Source: Brachyspira murdochii (GTDB taxonomy: Bacteria; Spirochaetota; JAAYUW01). Taken from it: 41,415 nt of DNA. Under the pieces are notes generated by a model. The model saw only the letters and a list, made by a program, of their open reading frames with translations, made no database searches and was not told the origin of the DNA. The translations under genes and the position numbers were made by a program. Shown one piece after another: positions 34,309 through 41,415 of the stretch; the first letter of the stretch is position 1; each line of letters begins with the position of its first letter. The stretch spans positions 1-41,415 of the forward strand of contig DYJT01000001.1 in the NCBI GenBank assembly GCA_020722965.1. The letters run 5' to 3'.

Positions 34309-34425
34309 GGTTTAATATATGAAATATTATAAATATTGGAAATATAAGATAGTAAAGGTTTAATATCTGAAACATAATAAATATATGGAATGGTAAAATA
34401 TATGAAATATTTGAAAGAGTAAATT
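34309..34425 (+). repeat. AT-rich imperfect repeats in the adenine deaminase leader
   Basis: Three related units beginning GGTTTAATATATGAAATAT (34309), GGTTTAATATCTGAAACAT (34357) and GGTAAAATATATGAAATAT (34392) precede the ade start at 34426, with start-to-start spacing of 48 and 35 bases. They may be degenerate tandem copies or operator-like sites. No purine-riboswitch core was found in the 292-base gap 34134-34425. Confidence 0.6.
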
Positions 34426-36198
34426 ATGGTAAAAATTAATCTATCCGAATTAAAAAATTTGATAGATGTTGCATCAAAAAGAAAAGAAGCCGATTTAATA
34501 ATTAAAAATTGTAAAATAATAAATGTTTTTAACGAGTCAATTGAAAAAGGGAATATCGCTATATCTGGTAAATGGATAGCTGGTGTCGGAAGTTATAAAG
34601 AAGCCATAAAATCTATTGATGCCAATGATTCTTTTGTTTGCCCTGGATTTATCGACTCTCATATGCATATTGAAAGCACCAAATTACTTCCACATCAATT
34701 ATCTGACGCACTTATTCCGCTTGGCACTACATCTGTAATAGTAGATCCCCATGAAATAGCTAATGTCTCTGGAATCAAGGGAATTAAATTTTTAATGAAT
34801 TCCTCGAAGAATTTAAATCTTGATATCTTTTTTATGGCATCTAGTTGTGTACCAGCAACTAATTTTGAAACAAACTATAAAAGACTAAACCATAAAAATC
34901 TTTTAAAATTAAAAAAATATGAAAATTTATTAGGTTTAGCAGAGGTTATGAATTATCCTGCTGTAATAAATAAAGATGAAAAGATACTGAACAAAATTAT
35001 CTCTTTTTCTGATATGATAATAGATGGGCACTGCCCATCTTTAAAAGGTGATCTATTAAATGCTTATATTGGATCGGGAATTTATTCAGATCATGAATGT
35101 ACTACAGAAGAAGAGGCAAATGAAAAATTAGCAAAAGGGATGTATATACTGATTCGAGAAGGTTCTGTTGCCAAGGATTTAAAAAACCTTGTTAAAATAA
35201 TTTCAGAAAAAACTAAAAATCGTATTCTTCTTTGCACAGATGACATAGAACCCGATGATATCATGAACCTGGGGCATATAAATAATCTTATTTCAATGCT
35301 AATAAGCGAAGGGGTAAATCTTTGTCTTGCAATAAAGCTTGCGACTTTAAATCCTGCAATATTTTTTAATTTAAAACGAAGAGGTGGAATTGCGCCAGGA
35401 TATCTTTCAGATCTTGTGATTTTTGAGGATTTAAAATCTATTAAAACTGTAATTAAAAATGGTAAAATTGTCTATACTAGGGAAAGCACATCTTTGCAAA
35501 ACCATAAAATTTATGAAAATAATTTAAATAAAAGCGACACAATTAACAATAAAAAAATGTCAAATTTCATGCTAAACTCTATAAAGATAAAAAAGATTGA
35601 TTTAAAATCCTTTAAGGTCAAAGACTGTGGTAAGGAAATTAGAGTTATTTCACTAAAAAAAGACACAATAATAACAGATCAGATAATAGTTAATCCAAGG
35701 GTCATAAATGGATGGATTGAATCTGATATTGAAAATGATATCATAAAAATAGCGGTTTTTGAAAGACATCACAAAACAGGTAATTTTACGATAGGTTTTA
35801 TAAATGGATTGAACTTAAAAAGGGGAGCATTCGCAACATCTATAGCCCATGATTCTCATAATATTGTTATAGTTGGTGAAAATGATCTGGATATGTTTAC
35901 TGCATTAAATTTTATAAAGAAAATTAAAGGCGGCATTGTACTGGCTTCTAACGGGAAAATTATCGATTACCTTTGCTTGCCTTATTCGGGATTAATTTCT
36001 AACATGCCTTTAAATGATGTAGCTAAAAAACTTGTAGATCTTCGAAAGAAGGCAAGAGATTTATTGGGAGTTAAATTAGAGGATCCTTTTATGACGATTT
36101 CTTTTATGACCCTTCCTGTAATCCCAAAGATAAAAATCACAGATAAAGGCTTATTTGATGTAGATAAATTTCAATTCTTAAAACTTTTTATCGATTAA
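34426..36198 (+). CDS. ade: Adenine deaminase
   Basis: Adenine deaminase converts adenine to hypoxanthine and ammonia. The 590-residue length is typical of the AdeC-type amidohydrolase family. Metal ligands are visible: H79-x-H81 in DSHMHIES, VDPHEIANV (107-115), DGHCPS, and CTDDIEPDDI. The C-terminal domain has the family's FERHHKTGN and AHDSHN motifs. It is the only plus-strand gene between 30752 and 40699, and divides a BMP nucleoside transporter into two parts: divergent from the lipoprotein gene, convergent with a permease gene 31 bases away. A modest GAAAGAG precedes the ATG. Its position strongly suggests that the transporter serves purines. Confidence 0.96.
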   Translation: MVKINLSELKNLIDVASKRKEADLIIKNCKIINVFNESIEKGNIAISGKWIAGVGSYKEAIKSIDANDSFVCPGFIDSHMHIESTKLLPHQLSDALIPLGTTSVIVDPHEIANVSGIKGIKFLMNSSKNLNLDIFFMASSCVPATNFETNYKRLNHKNLLKLKKYENLLGLAEVMNYPAVINKDEKILNKIISFSDMIIDGHCPSLKGDLLNAYIGSGIYSDHECTTEEEANEKLAKGMYILIREGSVAKDLKNLVKIISEKTKNRILLCTDDIEPDDIMNLGHINNLISMLISEGVNLCLAIKLATLNPAIFFNLKRRGGIAPGYLSDLVIFEDLKSIKTVIKNGKIVYTRESTSLQNHKIYENNLNKSDTINNKKMSNFMLNSIKIKKIDLKSFKVKDCGKEIRVISLKKDTIITDQIIVNPRVINGWIESDIENDIIKIAVFERHHKTGNFTIGFINGLNLKRGAFATSIAHDSHNIVIVGENDLDMFTALNFIKKIKGGIVLASNGKIIDYLCLPYSGLISNMPLNDVAKKLVDLRKKARDLLGVKLEDPFMTISFMTLPVIPKIKITDKGLFDVDKFQFLKLFID

Positions 36199-36200
36199 GC

Positions 36201-36216
36201 TCTTAAAACTTTAAGA
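36201..36216. terminator. Weak hairpin between converging ade and permease genes
   Basis: TCTTAA-AACT-TTAAGA can form a six-pair stem within the 31-base gap between the two gene ends. It has no proper T tract on either side. It may help end both transcripts, but the evidence is thin. Confidence 0.25.
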
Positions 36217-36229
36217 TTAAAACAAAATT

Positions 36230-37150
36230 CTACTTTTCTTCTTTAATAAATGGCTCACCTAAGGCAGAGGGAGCTCCAAGGTGTTTTAAAATATTTCTTT
36301 GTGCATTTAATATTAAGACAATAATTGTCGTCAAATATGGTAACATTAAAAGAAGACTTGGAGAGATTCCTAATGGTTGGAGAAGGTATTGTATAACATA
36401 AATTCCACCAAAAAGATATGCTCCTATCATAGCTTTCATAGGATGCCAGTATGAAAAAATAGTTAAGGCTATGACAATCCATCCTCTGCCACCGGTCATC
36501 CCTTCTATCCATTGGGGTATATATGCGGTAGAAAGATATGCCCCACCCATCCCGGCAAATGCTCCTCCTAATATTACCGAAATGTATCTATATAAATTGA
36601 CATTTACCCCTACAGAATCAGCTGCTTTTGGAGATTCACCGGTTGAACGAAGATTGATACCAATTTTTGTATTAAAGATTATAAATGAGGATAAACAGGT
36701 TAAGATAATACAAATATAAAATAGTGGGTCTTTCGAAAAAATAGTCTGTCCTAAAATTGGTATTTTGTATAATATCGGAAGACGAAAACTACTAAATCTT
36801 GATGATAATGGTATGCCAATGAAATTTCTGCCTATAACGCCACTTAAACCTAATCCTACCATTGTAAGAGCTAAACCAGATAATGTCTGATTACTTTTCA
36901 AAGTTATCGACACAAATGCATGAATAGAGGATAGAATTGCGGTAACAATTATAGCCGTAAAAAAGCCCAACCATGGATTAGATGTAATATATGTTATACC
37001 AAATGAAACTACGGCTCCTAAAGACATCAAGCCTTCTATTCCAAGGTTATAAACGCCTGAACGTTCTGCAATTATCTCCCCAACTGTTGCAAAAAGTAGT
37101 GGTGTTCCGGCAACCAGGGTTCTTGATAAAATAGAAATAATCAAATCCAT
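36230..37150 (-). CDS. Nucleoside ABC transporter permease (NupQ/YufQ-like)
   Basis: This 306-residue, highly hydrophobic protein is one of two permeases of a BMP-type importer (BPD_transp_2 family, ribose/nucleoside class). Family signatures include ERSGVYNLGIEGLMSLGAV (about 28-46), GESPKAADSVGVNV, AFAGMGGAYLS (about 203-213) and GGRGWIVIALTIF. Eight or more membrane helices are apparent. It lies 16 bases after its partner permease and ends convergently with ade. The start at 37150 has AAGGGAT upstream. Confidence 0.93.
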   Translation of the reverse strand: MDLIISILSRTLVAGTPLLFATVGEIIAERSGVYNLGIEGLMSLGAVVSFGITYITSNPWLGFFTAIIVTAILSSIHAFVSITLKSNQTLSGLALTMVGLGLSGVIGRNFIGIPLSSRFSSFRLPILYKIPILGQTIFSKDPLFYICIILTCLSSFIIFNTKIGINLRSTGESPKAADSVGVNVNLYRYISVILGGAFAGMGGAYLSTAYIPQWIEGMTGGRGWIVIALTIFSYWHPMKAMIGAYLFGGIYVIQYLLQPLGISPSLLLMLPYLTTIIVLILNAQRNILKHLGAPSALGEPFIKEEK

Positions 37151-37166
37151 AGTATTAATATCCCTT

Positions 37167-38261
37167 TTAATCTGATTTTAAATTCTCGATTTTTTTGTTT
37201 TTAATAAATTTTATTTTAAATTCTGTAAAAAATATACCTAAAAGAGCTGAAAAAAGTATAAAGCCATTGAAAAGATTTATTGTTGCATATGGCAATCTGA
37301 ACGATGTTTGTATAATATCACCACCGACTAAAATACCTCCGAAAAAGAATGATGAAAGAATAACAAGTAAAGGATTTAAAAGGGCAAGCCATGCCACTAT
37401 AATTCCAGTATAACCATAGTTTGATGAAACCTGTTCAGGATATGTCAGATGTTTATGTATAGCCGCAACTTCGCCAACCCCGGCAATTCCAGAAAGACCT
37501 CCACTTATTACCATCACTATAAGAGTTACCTTCACAAAATTTATCCCGGCAAATTTCGCAGCATCAGGATTTTCTCCCACTACTCTAATTTCATAACCAT
37601 ATTTTGTCTTAAAGATGAAAAAATATAAAATAATTGCAAATATTAAACCTATTATAAGAGTAATATAGTGTATTCTTGAACCGGGAATAAATGGAATTGT
37701 CGCATTTGGTTGGAAATTATCTGTATAAGGAAACCCATATTGGTGTTTTCCCTTCCAGGGTCCATATATCAGATATTGAACAAATTGTGCTGCTATATAA
37801 TTTAACATCAAAGTTGAAATAATATCATTTATTGCGAGTTTTGATTTTAAATAGGCTGGAATTATACCCCATAATCCTCCACCAATAAATCCAGCAATAA
37901 ACATTAAAGGAAGTACGAAATGAACCCTTGGCCCTAAATACAATCCAACCCATGTGGCGAAAGTAGCACCAATTAAAAGTTGCCCCTCTGCCCCTATATT
38001 CCAGAATCTTCCCTTAAAAGAAAGAGCAAGACCAGAGCCTACCAGTAAAAGAGGAATCATCTTTGTTATTGTCTCTTTTAATCCAAATATACTGAAAAAA
38101 CTTCCCCTAAAAATCTTATATAACGCATAAAAGGGATTTATCCCTTTAAATAAAAAAATCATACTGGATAAAAGTATCCCAATTGATAAAAATCCAAGAT
38201 AAAAAAACAACTTCTTTTTATTGGGAATAAAAAGGTTTTTTTCTATTATTATTTGGGGCAT
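37167..38261 (-). CDS. Nucleoside ABC transporter permease (NupP/YufP-like)
   Basis: This 364-residue membrane protein is the partner permease. It contains the class motifs SFKGRFWNIGAEGQLLIGA (about 83-101), GENPDAAKFAGIN, GGLSGIAGVGEVA and YGYTGIIVAWLA. Its N-terminal extension with an extra hydrophobic helix (about 17-37) is typical of NupP relative to NupQ. GGAGG precedes the ATG. It follows yjbQ by 16 bases, so glpK, the AllA-like gene, yjbQ and both permeases may form one transcript, while lipoprotein and ATPase are transcribed separately. Confidence 0.93.
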   Translation of the reverse strand: MPQIIIEKNLFIPNKKKLFFYLGFLSIGILLSSMIFLFKGINPFYALYKIFRGSFFSIFGLKETITKMIPLLLVGSGLALSFKGRFWNIGAEGQLLIGATFATWVGLYLGPRVHFVLPLMFIAGFIGGGLWGIIPAYLKSKLAINDIISTLMLNYIAAQFVQYLIYGPWKGKHQYGFPYTDNFQPNATIPFIPGSRIHYITLIIGLIFAIILYFFIFKTKYGYEIRVVGENPDAAKFAGINFVKVTLIVMVISGGLSGIAGVGEVAAIHKHLTYPEQVSSNYGYTGIIVAWLALLNPLLVILSSFFFGGILVGGDIIQTSFRLPYATINLFNGFILFSALLGIFFTEFKIKFIKNKKIENLKSD

Positions 38262-38277
38262 TTAACCTCCACTAATA

Positions 38278-38694
38278 CTATTCACCAATTATTTTAACAA
38301 GTACTCTTTTATTTCGCTGTCCATCAAACTCACCGTAAAATATCCTTTCCCAGGGACCTAAATCAAGTTTCCCAGCTGTAATAGCAACGACAACCTCTCG
38401 TCCCATAATCTGCCTTTTAATATGAGCATCAGCATTATCTTCCCCACTTCTATTGTGTAAATATCTTTCTGGAGTATATGGGACAATATTTTCTAACCAT
38501 TTTATAAAATCTTGATGCAAACCACTTTCATTATCATTTATGAAAACGCTGGCAGTTATATGCATGGCATTGACAAGACAAAATCCTTCCTTTATCTTGG
38601 ATTCATCAACAATCCTTTGAATTTCGTCCGTTATATGAATAAATTCAATTCTTTTTTGTGTGTTAAACCATAATTCTTTTTTATAAGACTTCAT
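38278..38694 (-). CDS. yjbQ: YjbQ / UPF0047 family protein
   Basis: This 138-residue protein belongs to the YjbQ (UPF0047) family, whose E. coli member shows weak thiamine-phosphate synthase activity in vitro; the physiological role is unclear. The family's conserved elements are visible: [16 protein letters not shown] (45-60), the [17 protein letters not shown] segment, and [14 protein letters not shown] near the end, with the clustered H, D, E and N residues expected of the metal site. GAGG precedes the ATG. It lies between the AllA-like gene and the permease genes with gaps of 36 and 16 bases. Confidence 0.92.
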   Translation of the reverse strand: MKSYKKELWFNTQKRIEFIHITDEIQRIVDESKIKEGFCLVNAMHITASVFINDNESGLHQDFIKWLENIVPYTPERYLHNRSGEDNADAHIKRQIMGREVVVAITAGKLDLGPWERIFYGEFDGQRNKRVLVKIIGE

Positions 38695-38730
38695 AGATTT
38701 ACCTCATCAACTATTTTATCAAAACATTTT

Positions 38731-39147
38731 TTATTCTTCATAATCCACAAAAAAGGTAAAATCTGATTTCAAATTGTAAAATTCTGTCTGAACTTCATTA
38801 TTTTCAACTATCTTAAATTTTGATCTTTCTGAAATAGTTATTACTTCATGCCATATCCCTTTTTTTAAACAAATTGGTTTGTCTAATAAAAATACATCGA
38901 AATCTTCAGGATTATTTTCTGATAATAGAATTAAACTAACTCCGCTCATAGGTTCAAATGTTTCCAAAGAGTCAGGATGTCTTTCCAGCTTATCCACTTT
39001 TTTCCTATCTATTTCGAATATTGCTATCCTAAATCCACTAGAATTTTCTTTAAACAAAATTTCCCAGGATTCTTGCTCGCCAGTGAAGTCAAGAATATAT
39101 CCATATTTTTTAAAATTATCTTTTTTAATGTAATTAATCTTTTTCAT
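38731..39147 (-). CDS. Ureidoglycolate lyase (AllA)-like cupin
   Basis: This 138-residue protein resembles ureidoglycolate lyase (AllA), which splits ureidoglycolate to glyoxylate and urea at the end of allantoin breakdown. The pattern ERHPDSLETFEPMSGVSLI (55-73) matches the family's H-P-x-S-x-x-x-F-x-P-x-x-G core, and KKGIWHEVI (95-103) matches the G-x-W-H strand; FKIVENNE near the end replaces the usual F-x-V-V-D-R. It is somewhat shorter than E. coli AllA (about 160). The start at 39147 has AAGAAG upstream. It sits with nucleoside transporter permeases, which suits a role in purine or ureide catabolism. A related uncharacterised cupin with another substrate is possible. Confidence 0.68.
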   Translation of the reverse strand: MKKINYIKKDNFKKYGYILDFTGEQESWEILFKENSSGFRIAIFEIDRKKVDKLERHPDSLETFEPMSGVSLILLSENNPEDFDVFLLDKPICLKKGIWHEVITISERSKFKIVENNEVQTEFYNLKSDFTFFVDYEE

Positions 39148-39178
39148 ATTCTTCTTCTTTTTATAAATTTTTTATAAT

Positions 39179-39202
39179 TTTTATAAGTTCTGACTTATAA
39201 AA
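39179..39202. other. AT-rich hairpin between glpK and the AllA-like gene
   Basis: TTTTATAAGT-TCTG-ACTTATAAAA is a perfect ten-pair stem with a four-base loop in the 70-base gap after glpK. On the minus strand it is not followed by a clean T run, so it is more likely an mRNA-processing or stability element, or a weak terminator. Confidence 0.4.
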
Positions 39203-39217
39203 TTTTTATTAAAAAAA

Positions 39218-40699
39218 TTAAATCAATTTATTTATTATTTTTTTCCAATTTTCATAACCTGATTCTGCATTATTTTTATCTTTAGATGGCTCGAATCTTA
39301 TATCTTCCTGATAAAATTTTTCCATATCTTTTAAACTTTCAAAACCACCCCTTTTAAATCCAGCCATTAAGGCTGCACCCATGGCAGTAGTTTCAATAAC
39401 CTTAGGTCTAACAATCGGTATCCCTAAAAGATCGGATTGAAATTGGATTAAAAAGTTATTAGCACTGGCACCACCATCCACCTTTACAATATGAAGAGGG
39501 TTACCACAATCATTGGTGATCCCATCCAATACATCTCTTATAGAAAAAGCTATTCCTTCCAGACATGATCTTACGATATGCTTTCTTTCGGTATCTCTTG
39601 TAATCCCATAAATCAAACCCTTTACATCTGGCTTCCAATACGGTGCGCCTAGTCCTGTAAATGCGGGGATAAATATTAAACCTTTCGATTCGCCTGCTTC
39701 TAATGCCATAACTTCTGTTTCAGATGCATTTTCAACAATTTTAAGATTATCTCTTAACCATTGTATTGCTGCACCAGCGATAAAAACCGAACCCTCTATA
39801 GCATAACATGGTTTACCATCTATTACCCAGGCTACAGTACTTACAAGATTATGCTTTGATATAACAGGTTTTTCACCTATATTGACAAGGATAAAACTAC
39901 CTGTCCCATAAGTTATCTTTGCCTCACCAAAATCAAAACAGTTTTGACCAAATAGTGCAGCTTGCTGATCTCCCAGGATCCCTGTAATTGGAATTTCTTC
40001 CCCAAGTATTAATTTATCTAAATAACCAAATATTGAGTTACTATCAGATACAATAGGAAGAGATTCACGTTTAATACCAAAATAATCTAGCAATTCATCA
40101 TCCCAATCAAAGGTATTTATATTATAAATCATCGTTCTTGAAGCATTAGAAGGATCTGTCTTATGCGATTTCCATCCTGTTAGAACTGCAAGCAACCAAC
40201 TATCTATTGTACCAAAAGCCAGCCTACCTTCCTCATCTGCATTTTTTACTTCTGGCACATTATCCAATAGCCACTTCATCTTAGTCGCTGAAAAATAGGG
40301 ATCTATGACCAGACCTGTCTTTTCCCGAATCTTGTCTTCCATCCCTTCATTTTTCATCCTTTCGCAAAAAGGTGCTGTTCTTCGACATTGCCATACTATT
40401 GCATTATATAATGGTTTGCCTGTAATTTTATCCCATGCAACTATTGTTTCTCTTTGATTTGTAATCCCAATGGCTATAATCGATGATGACTTTATACTGG
40501 CTTTTTCAACTGCTCTTTTTATGGTTCTTAATTGAGTTTGAGCAATCTCTTCGGCATCATGTTCCACCCACCCTTTTTCTGGATAGATCTGCCTGAACTC
40601 CTCTTGCGAAGAAGATATAATATTCCCTTTAAGATCAAATATTATTGTTCTGGAGGATGTAGTACCAGCATCTATTGCCATGATATACTCTTTGCCCAT
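39218..40699 (-). CDS. glpK: Glycerol kinase
   Basis: Glycerol kinase phosphorylates glycerol to sn-glycerol 3-phosphate with ATP. The 493-residue length is standard for this FGGY-family enzyme. The N-terminal phosphate-binding DAGTTSSRT is at 10-18, with WVEHDAEEI, ITNQRET, WQCRRT and the ATP-site GTGSFILVNIG and GLGAPYW motifs clearly present; the C-terminal KVDGGASANNFLIQFQSD is the second FGGY signature. AGGAG lies 7 bases before the ATG. No glycerol facilitator or glycerol-3-phosphate dehydrogenase is in view. It is divergent from tdk and precedes the AllA-like gene by 70 bases. Confidence 0.97.
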   Translation of the reverse strand: MGKEYIMAIDAGTTSSRTIIFDLKGNIISSSQEEFRQIYPEKGWVEHDAEEIAQTQLRTIKRAVEKASIKSSSIIAIGITNQRETIVAWDKITGKPLYNAIVWQCRRTAPFCERMKNEGMEDKIREKTGLVIDPYFSATKMKWLLDNVPEVKNADEEGRLAFGTIDSWLLAVLTGWKSHKTDPSNASRTMIYNINTFDWDDELLDYFGIKRESLPIVSDSNSIFGYLDKLILGEEIPITGILGDQQAALFGQNCFDFGEAKITYGTGSFILVNIGEKPVISKHNLVSTVAWVIDGKPCYAIEGSVFIAGAAIQWLRDNLKIVENASETEVMALEAGESKGLIFIPAFTGLGAPYWKPDVKGLIYGITRDTERKHIVRSCLEGIAFSIRDVLDGITNDCGNPLHIVKVDGGASANNFLIQFQSDLLGIPIVRPKVIETTAMGAALMAGFKRGGFESLKDMEKFYQEDIRFEPSKDKNNAESGYENWKKIINKLI

Positions 40700-40747
40700 T
40701 TAAAACTCCTAAATTATCTAGAATTTAATCTTAATCTCGATGAAATA

Positions 40748-40753
40748 ATTATA
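40748..40753 (-). promoter_or_regulatory. Likely -10 box for glpK
   Basis: A perfect TATAAT on the minus strand lies 48 bases before the glpK ATG. The best -35 candidates are TTTTAA at a 16-base spacing or TTGTTT at 19 bases, both imperfect. Confidence 0.4.
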
Positions 40754-40786
40754 CAAAATTTTTCATAAATTAAAACAATTTTTTTG

Positions 40787-40814
40787 TTGCAGAATTTCAA
40801 ATTTTTTATAACAT
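40787..40814 (+). promoter_or_regulatory. Likely promoter for tdk
   Basis: TTGCAG (40787-40792) and TAACAT (40809-40814) are 16 bases apart and end 20 bases before the ATG at 40835. This position would place transcription start inside any upstream extension of the reading frame, which supports the 40835 start. Confidence 0.4.
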
Positions 40815-40834
40815 TTATAAAAAGAAGTTATTAT

Positions 40835-41359
40835 ATGATTCAATTAATAATCGGTCCTATGTTTTCAGGGAAAACGACAGAACTCTTAAGAAGGTTGCAA
40901 AGAGCAAAAATTGCCGGTAAAAAGGTTATTTTACTAAGACCTAAAATTGATACACGTGAAACATTAACGCATGATGAGTTAAAAACAACGGGGAATATCC
41001 CTCAAATTGTTTTAAATAATTTGGGAGAATTTGACCCGAACTCATATGATTATATAGGAATAGACGAGGGCCAGTTTTTCCAAAATTTGGCTCAAAATTT
41101 GAATAAATGGGCAGATAACGGAAGGCATATTATTGTAGCTGGTTTAGATGCCACAAGTGAATTGGCTCCCTTTGAAGAGATAATTCAACTTATACCATTT
41201 GCCGAAGAAGTCATCAAGCTTAATGCGGTTTGCACAAAATGTGGTTCTGATTTTGGAGCCTTCACAAAATTTGTTGGAACAGAAAAAAAAAATAAAATCC
41301 TTGTTGGTGGTAAGGGAATCTATGAAGCCAGATGCAGGAATTGCTGGAAAATACCATAA
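40835..41359 (+). CDS. tdk: Thymidine kinase (type II, TK1-like)
   Basis: Thymidine kinase salvages thymidine to dTMP using ATP. From the ATG at 40835 the protein has 174 residues, beginning MIQLIIGPMFSGKTTEL with the P-loop GPMFSGKT at 7-14; in-frame codons back to 40784 would add 17 residues without family counterpart. Walker-like YIGIDEGQFF carries the catalytic glutamate. Four cysteines near the C-terminus (CTKC and CRNC) form the structural zinc site of TK1-type enzymes. It is followed after 32 bases by a probable ackA. Confidence 0.96.
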   Translation: MIQLIIGPMFSGKTTELLRRLQRAKIAGKKVILLRPKIDTRETLTHDELKTTGNIPQIVLNNLGEFDPNSYDYIGIDEGQFFQNLAQNLNKWADNGRHIIVAGLDATSELAPFEEIIQLIPFAEEVIKLNAVCTKCGSDFGAFTKFVGTEKKNKILVGGKGIYEARCRNCWKIP

Positions 41360-41391
41360 ATTTATAATTTAAATAAAAAAAGGAGAAAAAG

Positions 41392-41415
41392 ATGAATGTT
41401 CTTGTTCTAAATTGT
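41392..41415 (+). CDS. ackA: Start of probable acetate kinase gene (cut by right edge)
   Basis: Only eight codons are visible, MNVLVLNC, with an AGGAG 7 bases before the ATG. Acetate kinases typically begin with M-K/N-V-L-V-L-N-C/A-G-S-S-S, so acetate kinase is the best guess; butyrate or propionate kinase would also fit. It would convert acetyl phosphate and ADP to acetate and ATP, the energy-yielding step of many fermentations. Confidence 0.6.

Noticed and set aside
34134..34425. Purine riboswitch before ade or the BMP lipoprotein gene
   Set aside because: No conserved three-way-junction core was found on either strand; only AT-rich repeats and a promoter are present.
36255..36719. Small frames on both strands over the permease gene
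   Set aside because: They overlap a clear, full-length permease and resemble no protein family.
40784..40834. Upstream in-frame start for thymidine kinase
   Set aside because: The extra 17 residues have no counterpart in the family, overlap the likely promoter, and the ATG at 40835 gives the standard N-terminus.
1..41415. CRISPR array, insertion sequence, prophage or integron
   Set aside because: No regularly spaced repeats, transposase, integrase or phage structural genes were recognised; the repeats seen are short and local.

Overview
This window comes from a low-GC (clearly AT-rich), apparently anaerobic, diderm bacterium. The diderm reading rests on a small POTRA/beta-barrel Omp85-like protein with a signal peptide and a C-terminal phenylalanine. 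Metabolism-linked genes (ssnA, ygeY, ygeW, adenine deaminase and the first codons of a probable acetate kinase gene) suggest fermentation that includes purines. A purine-nucleoside-type BMP lipoprotein ABC system, a permissive lipobox, an archaeal/eukaryotic-like (type 2) IleRS and DUF342/FapA would fit a spirochaete, but no marker here proves the phylum. None of the six tRNA genes encodes CCA. No stretch over 300 bases lacks a gene; the largest gaps are 34134-34425 and 13670-13911.

Layout. (1) 1-7165, minus strand: thiI, prs, an orphan DNA methyltransferase, then ssnA-ygeY-ygeW, a set known from the selenium-linked anaerobic purine/urate catabolic clusters of gut bacteria; ygeW runs into the left edge. 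(2) 7262-8104, plus: a lone radical SAM protein related to biotin/lipoyl synthases. (3) 8183-13669, minus: aminotransferase (class V)-tig-clpP-clpX-D-2-hydroxyacid dehydrogenase, a protein-folding/proteolysis core flanked by two genes that could form a serine or glyoxylate/glycine pair. (4) 13912-16508, plus: a GNAT protein and FapA, abutting tail to tail a soluble hybrid histidine kinase with a binding-protein-like sensor (16510-19026, minus). (5) 19112-24011, plus: a membrane-anchored FG-GAP repeat protein, a miniature Omp85-like protein and an ABC-2 type transporter pair. (6) 24126-30022, plus: ileS (type 2), tldD, pmbA/tldE, ending at a strong bidirectional terminator. (7) 30144-30663, minus: six tRNA genes (Pro-Arg-His-Arg-Lys-Leu) behind a good sigma-70-type promoter. 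(8) 30752-40699: rlmH, then a BMP-type nucleoside ABC transporter whose four genes are split by a reversed adenine deaminase gene, then yjbQ, an AllA-like cupin and glpK. (9) 40835-41415, plus: tdk and the first codons of a probable ackA.

How the genes may work together (inference): nucleosides enter through the BMP transporter; adenine is deaminated by Ade; SsnA/YgeY/YgeW and the AllA-like protein belong to later steps of purine or ureide breakdown; the class V aminotransferase may convert glyoxylate to glycine; acetate kinase could harvest ATP. Prs and Tdk serve the salvage side. No CRISPR array, insertion sequence, prophage or rRNA was seen.
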